Assembly (NCBI GenBank): GCA_946549475.1
Contig: CAMNQO010000093.1
Coordinates: forward strand, 1-6,898
Direction of reading: 5' to 3'
Length of the DNA stretch: 6,898 bases
Origin: an uncultured Bacteroidales bacterium
GTDB taxonomy: Bacteria > Bacteroidota > Bacteroidia > Bacteroidales > UBA932
Part shown: positions 1-6,777 of the stretch, in pieces
Layout of the letters: every line of letters begins with the position of its first letter
How positions within the stretch are numbered: the stretch's first letter is position 1
The notes under the pieces: generated by a model
What the model saw: the letters and a program-made list of their open reading frames with translations, nothing else
What the model was told of the DNA's origin: nothing
The model's database searches: none
Made by a program: the position numbers and the translations under genes

Positions 1-875
1 CGCACATAGGCAAGCACGCTCTCCTTGACGCCCGGACGGGCTGCGACGATATCCGCCCGCAGTGCTTCCTCCCGCAGATGTCCGGCATTCTCGAAGGCGC
101 CCAACAAAGGTAAGGTAATTTTCTTTTCCCCGATATCTTCTCCGGAAGGTTTTCCGGTATCGAGTTCGGGAGAATAATCAAAGATATCGTCCCGTATCTG
201 GAAGGCGAGGCCCAGGCAGCGGGCAAATTCGGAAACGGCCTGCTTCCGGACGGCAGAAGCACCGACGGAACAGGCTCCCGCCACGGCGCAGGCCTCGAAA
301 AGCGAGGCCGTCTTGCCATAGATAATCCGCAGGTAAGCGTCTTCATCGGTCTTACCGTCCGCCGCCCGTTCCAGCTGGAGCATCTCGCCCTCGGCCAGGT
401 CCTGCAAGGTTTTGGAGAACAGACGGATGACCTCCGGGTCACATACGGTTCCGCTGACCACGCCATCGACGGCGCGGGCCAGCCAGAAATCTCCCAACAG
501 AACGGAAACGTCCGGTCCGAAAAGCGAACGGACGGTCGGCCGGCCCCGGCGCAGGTCGCTCTCATCGGCCACGTCGTCGTGCAGGAGCGTGGCATTGTGC
601 AGCAACTCCCCCGCCACCGCATAACGCAGCGTAAGCTCCGGAAGGATGGCTGTCCCGGGTTCCGGCACAGCCTTGCCCGCAGTCCCGCCGCGGGTCCCGC
701 AGGCACGGGCGGCGAACAGACAAAGCAAAGGGCGGAGCTGCTTCCCTTCGTGGGACAGCACCTCCGCATTCAAATCCCGCAGGAGAGAGACGTCGCTGCC
801 GATTTGCCGGTACAGAAAATCCCTGTAGGCGTCCCAGTCCTTGCCGATCAGTTTCCTGAGCGCATCAAGGTCCAT
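1..875 (-). CDS. Long-chain polyprenyl diphosphate synthase (trans-isoprenyl synthase), C-terminus cut off by window edge
   Basis: This soluble enzyme condenses isopentenyl diphosphate units onto an allylic diphosphate to build a long all-trans prenyl chain, in Bacteroidota usually the menaquinone side chain. The frame opens with MDLDALRKL and stays open for 291 residues to the edge; family members are about 320-330 residues, so roughly 30 are missing. Visible motifs are GKQLRP (44-49, diphosphate-binding Lys/Arg), the first aspartate-rich motif DDVAD (100-104) followed by ESDLRRGRPT, the second motif DDIFD (229-233), and GEKKITLPLL (249-258). The residue five before the first motif is Ala95, not an aromatic; in this family that favours long products over C15/C20. 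A Gly/Thr/Pro-rich stretch (about 60-79) looks like a small insertion. The start ATG overlaps the upstream stop as TGATG, which fixes the start and suggests translational coupling. Family assignment is firm; exact chain length is inference. Relatives are called IspB or HepT-like. Confidence 0.93.
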   Translation of the reverse strand, partial: MDLDALRKLIGKDWDAYRDFLYRQIGSDVSLLRDLNAEVLSHEGKQLRPLLCLFAARACGTRGGTAGKAVPEPGTAILPELTLRYAVAGELLHNATLLHDDVADESDLRRGRPTVRSLFGPDVSVLLGDFWLARAVDGVVSGTVCDPEVIRLFSKTLQDLAEGEMLQLERAADGKTDEDAYLRIIYGKTASLFEACAVAGACSVGASAVRKQAVSEFARCLGLAFQIRDDIFDYSPELDTGKPSGEDIGEKKITLPLLGAFENAGHLREEALRADIVAARPGVKESVLAYV

Positions 876-1168
876 CAATATGCCTTGTCAATCGTCCAGA
901 CGAAGCAGCGCAGACCCAGGGCCGGCGCCTCTTCATCCTTCGCCTTCATCAATTCCAGGATGGGCTCCACCTTTTCGTCCGGAACGAAGGTGATGACCGC
1001 ATCGTTGTGGGTGGGCCAGGCGTGGGAGCCTTCGTGAGGCTCCCCGTCCACGCTGCCGCGCCCCCGGATGCCGGGCCACTGGGTATAACCCCGCACGCCG
1101 GCCTGTTCGATGGCCTCTACGATTTCACTGTAGTAGGCCTGGTTGTATGTGATAAAAATCGCTTTCAT
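875..1168 (-). CDS. PG0541-family transporter-associated protein (PII-like, 97 aa)
   Basis: This is a small cytosolic protein (no signal peptide or membrane segment) of the family named after P. gingivalis PG0541, which lies beside RND efflux genes; its biochemical role is not established. The sequence suggests a ferredoxin-like/PII fold: strand 1-9 (MKAIFITYN), helix 10-24, strand 25-38, a long loop 39-54 in the position of the PII T-loop, strand 55-64, helix 65-80 and strand 84-97. The loop is the most distinctive part: GRGSVDGEPHEGSHAWPTHN (36-55), with His45, His49, Trp51 and His54. The gene starts only 3 bases after the permease stop, and its stop overlaps the next start, so it is clearly in the same transcript. 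Modulation of the pump by ligand or metal binding is inference from fold and context. Cys88 is its only cysteine. Confidence 0.85.
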   Translation of the reverse strand: MKAIFITYNQAYYSEIVEAIEQAGVRGYTQWPGIRGRGSVDGEPHEGSHAWPTHNDAVITFVPDEKVEPILELMKAKDEEAPALGLRCFVWTIDKAY

Positions 1169-1171
1169 AAC

Positions 1172-4100
1172 TTATCTGCTTGCTTCGGCCAGAGCCTTTT
1201 TTTCAGCCCGGCGCTGTTTGCGGGCCCTGCTTTTCTCCTGGGCGGTGGCGAAGGAGGTATAGATGACCGGAATCAGCACCAAGGTAATCAGGGTGGAGAC
1301 GGAAAGGCCCCAGCTCACGGTCACACCCAGGCCGTTCCAGAGTTCGGCACCCTCGCCGTGTCCGACAGCCATCGGAATCATACCGAGGACGGTCGTCAGG
1401 GTCGTCATCAGAATCGGGCGCAGACGACTGCGGGAAGCCGTCACGACGCTGTCCTTGATGCTCATTCCCCGTTCACGGCAGAGGATGGTGTAGTCGATGA
1501 GCACGATACCGTTCTTCACCACGATACCCATCAGGATGATGATACCGATCATTCCCATCACGCTGATGGCCGTATTGGACACATAGCTGCCGATGAGCAC
1601 GCCGGTCAGGGCGAAAGGTATGGAGAACATAATGACGAACGGACTCATCAGGGACTCGAACTGCGCGGCCATCACGATGTACACCAGAATGACAATCAGG
1701 GCCAGGAGGGTCAGAAGGTCGCGGAAAGCGTCCTGCTGGTCCTCATAGTCTCCGGCGACGACCACCGTCACCTCCGAAGGGATATTGGTGGCTGCGATGA
1801 CCTCCTGGGATTTGGCCACGATCTCGGAAAGCACGGCGTTCTTGGCGGCCACGCCCGTCACCATCACCATACGCTCACGGTCCTTGCGGACAATCTGGGG
1901 CGGAGTGCGGGTATCGACGACCTTGCCCAGGTCCTTGATGCGGATTCCCTTTCCGGCATTGTTGTAAATCGTAATGTTCTCGATATCCTCGACGGAGGTA
2001 CGGAACTCGGGGTCGAGACGCACACGGATATCGTTCTCGTCGCCGTCCTCCCGGAAGAAACTCATCACCGAACCGTTGATGCAGGCGCTCAGATAAGCGG
2101 CCGCCGTCGTGGAGTTGAGTCCGTTGATGGAAAGTTTGGTGCGGTCGAAATCGACCAGATACTCCGGCGTATATTCATCGCGGCTGATAATCACTTCGGA
2201 GCACATCTTGCTTTCACGCAGCCCTTCTGCCAGTTCGGCGGCGATGCGGTCGGTGGTCTCGAATTCATAGCCGTAGATTTCCAGTTCCACCTTGGGAGCG
2301 CCACCCATACCGCCGTTGCCTTCCGTGACCTGATACTTCTTGACGGAAGGATACTCCGCGATGATGCTGCGCATGACATCGGAAATCTCGCTGCTCGAAC
2401 GCTGGCGGTCCATCTTGCTGCCGAGGTCGATATTGTAGGTAATCTTGTAGGTACCCGTCGTCTGCATCGACTGGAAGGCATTGTCGGTGGAAGCCTGTCC
2501 GAGGGAGTAGTTGCAGGAACGGATTTCCGGAACGGCTTCGCGGAAACGGTTGTACAGTTCGGCACCCAGTTCGCGGGTGACGCTCTGCCCCGTACCGATG
2601 GGCAGTTCGACGCTGACGCGGACACGGCCCATATCGGACTTCGGGAAGTATTCGGTCTTCACGCCGGGGCCGAGAAGGGCCACCGAAGCGATGAAGATGG
2701 CCAGGGCCACGAGCACGACGACGGCCCGGTGGTTGACCGACCAGGAAATCAGTTTGCCGTAGCCGCGGGAAATGGCGTCGAGACCGGCATTGATACGGCC
2801 GAAAACGACTTTATAGAAAGCTCCGTGCCTGACGTTGCGGCGCAGCATCTGGGAACACATCATCGGCACCAAGGTCAAAGCACCGGTGGTGGAAACGATC
2901 ATGATAATGCTGACAATCCAGCCCAACTGTTTGAACAGCACGCCGGCCATACCCGTCACCATCGTCAGGGGCAGGAACACCGCGAGCATCGTCAAGGTGG
3001 ACGCGATGACGGAAATACCCACTTCCTGCGTGCCGTGGACGGCCGCTTCCTTGGGCTTCTCTCCGCGTTCGATATGCGTCGTCACGTTCTCCAGTACCAC
3101 GATGGCGTCGTCCACCACCATACCGATGGCGATGGAAAGAGCGGACATCGAAATGATGTTCAGCGTCTCACCGGTCGCAAAGAGGTACAGCAGGGAAGCC
3201 AGCAGGGAAATCGGGATGGCGGAAACGATGATCAGGGTCGCACGCCACCTGCCGAGGAAGACGAATACCACCAGCATCACCACCAGGAAGGTGATGGCAA
3301 TGGTCTCCTTCAAGGAGTTGAGGGTATTGAGGATGTTGCGGGAGTTGTCAATGGTGATGCTCAGGTGGACATCGGAAGGCAAAGTCGGCTCGATGCGTTT
3401 GAGGGCCTTCTTGACACCCCGGATGACATTGACAGTATTGGCGCCCGACTGTTTCTGGATGATGATGATGGCCCCGCGCGTGCCGTCGCAATAGGCTTCC
3501 TGTCCGCGCTCCTCCAGATCGTCCTGCACCCGCGCGACATCGCGCAGATACACGGTACGGCCGTTATAATGGCCAAGCACGACATCCAGCATTTCTTCCG
3601 CAGAACGGAACTCCTTTTCGACACGCAGGGTATAGGTATCGGATCCGATGTCGATGTTGCCGGAGGGCGTATTGCGGTTTTCCTGGGCCAGGATGGAACT
3701 GATTGCGGTCACGCTGAGCCCGTAGGCTTCGAGTTTCTGAGGGTCGCAGTAAACCTGCAATTCGCGCTGGGGTGCGCCCGAGACGGATACCGTACCCACT
3801 CCGGACACACGGGCCAGGGGCGTGGAGACCTTGTCGTCCAGGATTTTTTCCAGGGCCTTGGAACTCTGGCCGGCCTGGGCGGACAAAATCATGATCGGCA
3901 TATCGTCCGCGCTGAACTTGAAAATGATGGGCGTGGAAACCGCGTCGGGCAGATAGGAAGAAACCATGTCCAACTTGTCCCGCACGTCGTTGGTCGCCAC
4001 ATCGATGTCGATGCCGTACTCAAACTCGAGAGCGAGCATCGAGATATTCTCCTTGGAGGTGGAAGTCAGGCTCTTGAGGTTCGCCACGCTGTTGAGCGAG

Positions 4101-4306
4101 TTCTCGAGGGTCTTGGTCACATTGTTTTCGATATCCTCCGCGCTGGCTCCCTGGTAAGAACACATCACCATGATGGTGTTGGACTCGATTTTGGGGAAAT
4201 TGTCCAGTGCGAGGTTCATCAGGGCGAACACGCCGAGGATGACGAACACGATGAAAATCAGCGCCGTCGTCACCGGCTTGTTGACCGCTGTCCTGTAAAT
4301 GCTCAT
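1172..4306 (-). CDS. HAE1-type RND multidrug efflux permease (AcrB/MexB-like)
   Basis: This inner-membrane trimeric pump subunit exchanges protons for amphiphilic substrates, passing them to a TolC-like channel through a periplasmic adaptor. Its 1044 residues match the family (AcrB is 1049). The expected twelve membrane segments are visible at about 12-34, 335-352, 357-378, 383-408, 430-453, 462-487, 528-547, 862-882, 886-908, 914-939, 962-982 and 993-1019. Two large periplasmic domains lie at about 35-334 and 548-861. The proton relay is intact: Asp399-Asp400 in GMVVDDAIVVLEN (TM4) and Lys931 in GIVVKNGIVLID (TM10). The paired aspartates favour the drug-exporting HAE1 group over heavy-metal (CusA-like) pumps, which carry a different TM4 motif. 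The protein ends in a strongly basic cytosolic tail (about 1021-1044). The start lies 12 bases after the adaptor stop with no clear Shine-Dalgarno sequence; the N-terminus MSIYRTAVNKPVTT aligns with family starts. It corresponds in position to P. gingivalis PG0540 (XepB). Substrate cannot be read from sequence. Confidence 0.97.
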   Translation of the reverse strand: MSIYRTAVNKPVTTALIFIVFVILGVFALMNLALDNFPKIESNTIMVMCSYQGASAEDIENNVTKTLENSLNSVANLKSLTSTSKENISMLALEFEYGIDIDVATNDVRDKLDMVSSYLPDAVSTPIIFKFSADDMPIMILSAQAGQSSKALEKILDDKVSTPLARVSGVGTVSVSGAPQRELQVYCDPQKLEAYGLSVTAISSILAQENRNTPSGNIDIGSDTYTLRVEKEFRSAEEMLDVVLGHYNGRTVYLRDVARVQDDLEERGQEAYCDGTRGAIIIIQKQSGANTVNVIRGVKKALKRIEPTLPSDVHLSITIDNSRNILNTLNSLKETIAITFLVVMLVVFVFLGRWRATLIIVSAIPISLLASLLYLFATGETLNIISMSALSIAIGMVVDDAIVVLENVTTHIERGEKPKEAAVHGTQEVGISVIASTLTMLAVFLPLTMVTGMAGVLFKQLGWIVSIIMIVSTTGALTLVPMMCSQMLRRNVRHGAFYKVVFGRINAGLDAISRGYGKLISWSVNHRAVVVLVALAIFIASVALLGPGVKTEYFPKSDMGRVRVSVELPIGTGQSVTRELGAELYNRFREAVPEIRSCNYSLGQASTDNAFQSMQTTGTYKITYNIDLGSKMDRQRSSSEISDVMRSIIAEYPSVKKYQVTEGNGGMGGAPKVELEIYGYEFETTDRIAAELAEGLRESKMCSEVIISRDEYTPEYLVDFDRTKLSINGLNSTTAAAYLSACINGSVMSFFREDGDENDIRVRLDPEFRTSVEDIENITIYNNAGKGIRIKDLGKVVDTRTPPQIVRKDRERMVMVTGVAAKNAVLSEIVAKSQEVIAATNIPSEVTVVVAGDYEDQQDAFRDLLTLLALIVILVYIVMAAQFESLMSPFVIMFSIPFALTGVLIGSYVSNTAISVMGMIGIIILMGIVVKNGIVLIDYTILCRERGMSIKDSVVTASRSRLRPILMTTLTTVLGMIPMAVGHGEGAELWNGLGVTVSWGLSVSTLITLVLIPVIYTSFATAQEKSRARKQRRAEKKALAEASR

Positions 4307-4318
4307 CTTGCCTGAATG

Positions 4319-5347
4319 CTATTTTTGTTTGACTTCTACCCGGACGCCGTCCTTGATGCGGAGTTGGCCTTCGACGACGACCTTCTCACCGTCTTTCACG
4401 CCGCTCAGGACCTCATACTCATTGCCCATGCGCACACCGAGCTCGACACGGCGGAACGAGACCGTTCCGTCCTCTTCCAGTACATAGACATAGCGGTCCC
4501 CGGCCCCTTGCTGACGCACCACGGCCAGGTCGGGAACGACCACGCTGTGATTCTTCCCGAAGACCAGGGTAACACGGGCGAACATGCCGGGACGGAGCCG
4601 GCGGTCCTTGTTGGGAACTTTCACCTCCACGAGGAAGGTATGGGTAGCCGGATCGACCGTAGGGTACAGCCGGGTGATGGAACCGGTAAACGACTCACCG
4701 GGGAAAGCGTCGGCGCTGATGTTCACCTGCCCGCCCTTCTTCACACGGGTATAGTCCCGTTCGGAGACGGCCACAAGCAACTTGACCGGGGAGATTTCCT
4801 GTACGGTGTAGATGGGCTGGGCCATCGCATACATATCGCCCACATCGTAGTTGCGGGCGGAAATGACACCGCTGATCGGGGAACGGAGTACAGTGTTTTC
4901 CAGCATATTCTCATAATTTTTCTTGCGTACCTTATAGGACAGCTCGATGGCGTCGAGGTCGCTCTTGGACAGACCGCCGACCTCGTAGAGTCCCTTGAGG
5001 CGGAAATATTCGGTCGAATCGTTCTTGTACTGGAGTTTGGCCTGGTCGAGGGAAATGGCATCCATCGTGGCGACGACCTGGCCTTTGCTGACATAGTCCC
5101 CCACTTCGACCCGGATGCTCTTGATACGCATCGCCGTCTGGGGCGCGATGTTGTTTTTGACATTGGCCTCGACGGTGGAGGTATAGGTCTCTTTCTGCAC
5201 CACGTCGCGGGCGAAAACCTGACTGACGACGACCACCGGGACACTCTCTTCTTCCTGCACGGCCTGGGCTTTCCGCTGTCCTCCCGCACAGGCTGCCAGC
5301 AGGGGCAGCAGCGACAGGACGGCCCATTTGTTCAAATTCACTTTCAT
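4319..5347 (-). CDS. RND efflux periplasmic adaptor (membrane fusion protein), lipoprotein
   Basis: This protein bridges the inner-membrane permease and the outer-membrane channel. Its 342 residues are short for the family (AcrA is 397). The N-terminus is a lipoprotein signal: basic start, hydrophobic run 8-18, lipobox LAAC with Cys20, then a Gln/Glu-rich linker, so the mature protein should be anchored in the inner membrane by lipid. The lipoyl-like domain is split into two halves, about 69-97 (RVEVGDYVSKGQVVATMDA) and 150-182 (VLRSPISGVISARNYDVGD). They flank a helical hairpin at about 98-149. The hairpin holds R116-x3-L120-x6-S127, matching the RxxxLxxxxxxS tip motif used by adaptors that dock on TolC-type channels. 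A beta-barrel follows (about 185-263, ending LRPGMFARV), then a membrane-proximal domain to the C-terminus. It lies between the channel and permease genes with gaps of 9 and 12 bases. It corresponds to P. gingivalis PG0539 (XepA). Confidence 0.96.
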   Translation of the reverse strand: MKVNLNKWAVLSLLPLLAACAGGQRKAQAVQEEESVPVVVVSQVFARDVVQKETYTSTVEANVKNNIAPQTAMRIKSIRVEVGDYVSKGQVVATMDAISLDQAKLQYKNDSTEYFRLKGLYEVGGLSKSDLDAIELSYKVRKKNYENMLENTVLRSPISGVISARNYDVGDMYAMAQPIYTVQEISPVKLLVAVSERDYTRVKKGGQVNISADAFPGESFTGSITRLYPTVDPATHTFLVEVKVPNKDRRLRPGMFARVTLVFGKNHSVVVPDLAVVRQQGAGDRYVYVLEEDGTVSFRRVELGVRMGNEYEVLSGVKDGEKVVVEGQLRIKDGVRVEVKQK

Positions 5348-5358
5348 ATTCTTTCCTT
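5348..5358 (-). promoter_or_regulatory. Shine-Dalgarno-like site for the adaptor gene
   Basis: On the minus strand the adaptor ATG is preceded by AAGGAAAGAAT. The AAGGA overlaps the TAA stop of the channel gene and leaves a 6-base spacer to the ATG. This is the only start in the block with a well-spaced purine-rich site; the others have weak or misplaced ones. Bacteroidota depend little on Shine-Dalgarno pairing, so the function is plausible but not certain. The overlap with the upstream stop would favour re-initiation by ribosomes finishing the channel gene. Confidence 0.4.
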
Positions 5359-6739
5359 ATTTTGTTTCAAAATTCTCCACGCCCAGCATGGACTCCAGCT
5401 CCGCTTTGGCGACGATATAATTATAGACATTCTGGCTCAGGCTCAACTGACTCTGGACCAGGGCCAGCTGCGCGTTGTTGAGCTCCACGAAGGTCGCCCG
5501 CCCCACTTCATAGGATTTGGCGGCAATCTCATAGGCTTTCTGGGCCGATTCCAGGGCGTTTTTGGAGGCGTAATAACTTTTTACGGCCGTATCCATCGTG
5601 GACAGATAGCCCCGCACGCCGATGCGGAGTTGCTTCTCCGTATTGCGGGTCTGCAACTGCATCTGCTGGTACTGGTTGCGGGCCTGGCGGACATCGTTCA
5701 GGCGCTTCATGCCGGAGAAAATGGGAATGGACAGAGTGAGACCCGCATTGGAATACGGGAACCAGCCGAGATTCCGGATAGGGTCGTTGGCCACGGAGGA
5801 ATAGGAGAAATTGACACTGGCCGAGAGGGTCGGGATATAAGCCCGCTGACGGAGTTTGACCGTCTCCAGCAGTTGGTCGGCCTGGATGGAAAGCTGGCGG
5901 AGGGAACTGTTGCCGCTGAGGTCGATGCTGTCGCGGCCGTCCGGCACGGCGCTCATGTTGTCGCTGTAGTCTTCCATACGGCCCACCACATCGATTTCTT
6001 CTTCGAGGTCCATGCCGATGACGGCCTTGAGCTGCCACAGGGCGAGAATCACATTGCTCTCCGCGTCATAGACATTGGGAATGGCATTGGCCAGATTGGT
6101 CCTGGCCGTCACCATATCCAGTTCGGAAGCCTTCTGGGCGTTGTATTTCTTTTCCGTCTGCTGAAAATTGGCTTTGGCATTTTCATAGACCTCGCGGTAC
6201 ACGCCGAACACCTCTCTGGCCAACAGCGCGGCATAATAGGCGTTTTTCACCTGGGCGACGAGGTTGAGACGGGAGCCTCGGGCCTTCTCGACGGCGAGTT
6301 CCACCCCCTGCGCGGAAATCTTGATGCTTTTCCACAGGGCCGTATTGATCAGCGGCATCGCCGCCGTCGCATTGACGGCAAAGGTGTTCAGGCTACCGAT
6401 TTTCGTATCGGCCATCATCGAGGCCATCGGAGAGTCGCTGCCCATCATCGCGCGGATATCGTTCTTGATGAGCGTCCTCTGATAGGATCCGGCCAGGTCG
6501 ATTTGCGGAAAAAGGGCCGCATAGGTCCCTTTCTTCGCATAACCGGCACGCTCCACTTCCTTGTCAGCAATCTTGACGGTCTCACTCTCGGCCAAAGCCA
6601 CATTGAGGGCATCTTGGAGGGTCAAAAAGGTCACTTTTTCCTCTTCGGGATTGAGTTGCAGGCTGTCAGGCACCTCAACAGCCCCGAGCGGGGCACACAA
6701 TAACACGACAGCCAACCCCAGAAACACATTCTTCTTCAT
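5357..6739 (-). CDS. TolC-family outer-membrane efflux channel
   Basis: This is the trimeric outer-membrane exit duct of the pump, with a beta-barrel in the membrane and a long periplasmic alpha-barrel. The 460-residue length is typical. The N-terminus MKKNVFLGLAVVLL is a signal peptide with likely cleavage after PLGA (residue 20). Cys15 is not a convincing lipobox because Leu precedes it, so the protein is probably not a lipoprotein. The family's internal duplication is visible. Strand-forming segments FPQIDLAGSY (77-86) and YIPTLSASVNFSY (301-313) correspond. So do the helical stretches 199-243 (YNAQKASELDMVTART) and 410-453 (YEVGRATFVELNNAQLALV), both ending in L-x(n)-G. The start was chosen because it gives the basic signal-peptide N-region; AAGGA sits directly against the ATG, too close for normal pairing. 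Its place as first gene of the pump set matches P. gingivalis PG0538 (XepC). Its TTA codon at residue 13 is the only TTA, CTA or TCA in the four genes from here to position 875. Confidence 0.96.
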   Translation of the reverse strand: MKKNVFLGLAVVLLCAPLGAVEVPDSLQLNPEEEKVTFLTLQDALNVALAESETVKIADKEVERAGYAKKGTYAALFPQIDLAGSYQRTLIKNDIRAMMGSDSPMASMMADTKIGSLNTFAVNATAAMPLINTALWKSIKISAQGVELAVEKARGSRLNLVAQVKNAYYAALLAREVFGVYREVYENAKANFQQTEKKYNAQKASELDMVTARTNLANAIPNVYDAESNVILALWQLKAVIGMDLEEEIDVVGRMEDYSDNMSAVPDGRDSIDLSGNSSLRQLSIQADQLLETVKLRQRAYIPTLSASVNFSYSSVANDPIRNLGWFPYSNAGLTLSIPIFSGMKRLNDVRQARNQYQQMQLQTRNTEKQLRIGVRGYLSTMDTAVKSYYASKNALESAQKAYEIAAKSYEVGRATFVELNNAQLALVQSQLSLSQNVYNYIVAKAELESMLGVENFETK

Positions 6740-6777
6740 TCCTTATTTATTATAGAGCGCCCGCGAGCATGCAAACA
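6740..6777 (-). promoter_or_regulatory. 38-base spacer between lgt-like tail and channel gene; weak promoter-like elements
   Basis: Read on the minus strand, this spacer has TTTG (6775-6772), 17 bases, then TATAAT (6754-6749), followed by the A-rich AAATAAGGA up to the ATG. TTTG plus a TA-rich box loosely recalls the Bacteroides sigma-ABfr promoter (TTTG / TAnnTTTG). However, the downstream box lacks the TTTG part, and initiation would leave a leader of only about 3 bases. The A-rich stretch is equally well explained as the usual A-rich translation-initiation region of Bacteroidota. No hairpin followed by a T-run is visible, so read-through from the upstream gene is possible. Confidence 0.2.

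Noticed and set aside
579..1037. 152-codon plus-strand open frame across the prenyl synthase and PII-like gene junction
   Set aside because: It is antisense to two well-supported genes, has no recognisable motif, and its composition looks like a shadow.
2191..2625. 144-codon minus-strand open frame inside the permease gene
   Set aside because: It is an alternative frame of the permease's second periplasmic domain. Its Ser/Arg/Pro-rich composition is typical of out-of-frame translation.
1007..4315. 1102-codon open frame on the plus strand, rich in His, Asp and Gly
   Set aside because: It lies in exact register antisense to the RND permease and PII-like genes. It is open only because those genes avoid TTA, CTA and TCA. 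It resembles no family I know, and its His/Asp/Gly-rich composition is typical of reverse-complement translation of G/C-ending codons.
4741..5289. 182-codon minus-strand open frame inside the adaptor gene, with a second one at 4932-5327
   Set aside because: These are out-of-frame readings of the adaptor, full of Arg, Ser and Pro, without any domain. The in-frame protein explains the region completely.
5529..6038. 169-codon minus-strand open frame inside the channel gene
   Set aside because: It is out of frame with the TolC-family protein, and its Gly/Arg/Pro-rich composition marks it as a shadow.
4316..6703. 795-codon open frame on the plus strand
   Set aside because: It is the register antisense shadow of the adaptor and channel genes, explained by the same codon avoidance. 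Both sense genes have clear families, signal peptides and motifs.
6755..6771. GC-rich stretch after the lgt-like stop as a possible terminator hairpin
   Set aside because: The two halves are closer to mirror images than to inverted complements, so no stable stem with a loop forms, and no T-run follows in the transcribed direction.
6749..6775. TTTG-17-TATAAT as a firm promoter for the pump operon
   Set aside because: The downstream box lacks the TTTG of the Bacteroides consensus, and transcription would start about 3 bases before the ATG. It is kept only as a low-confidence note on the spacer.
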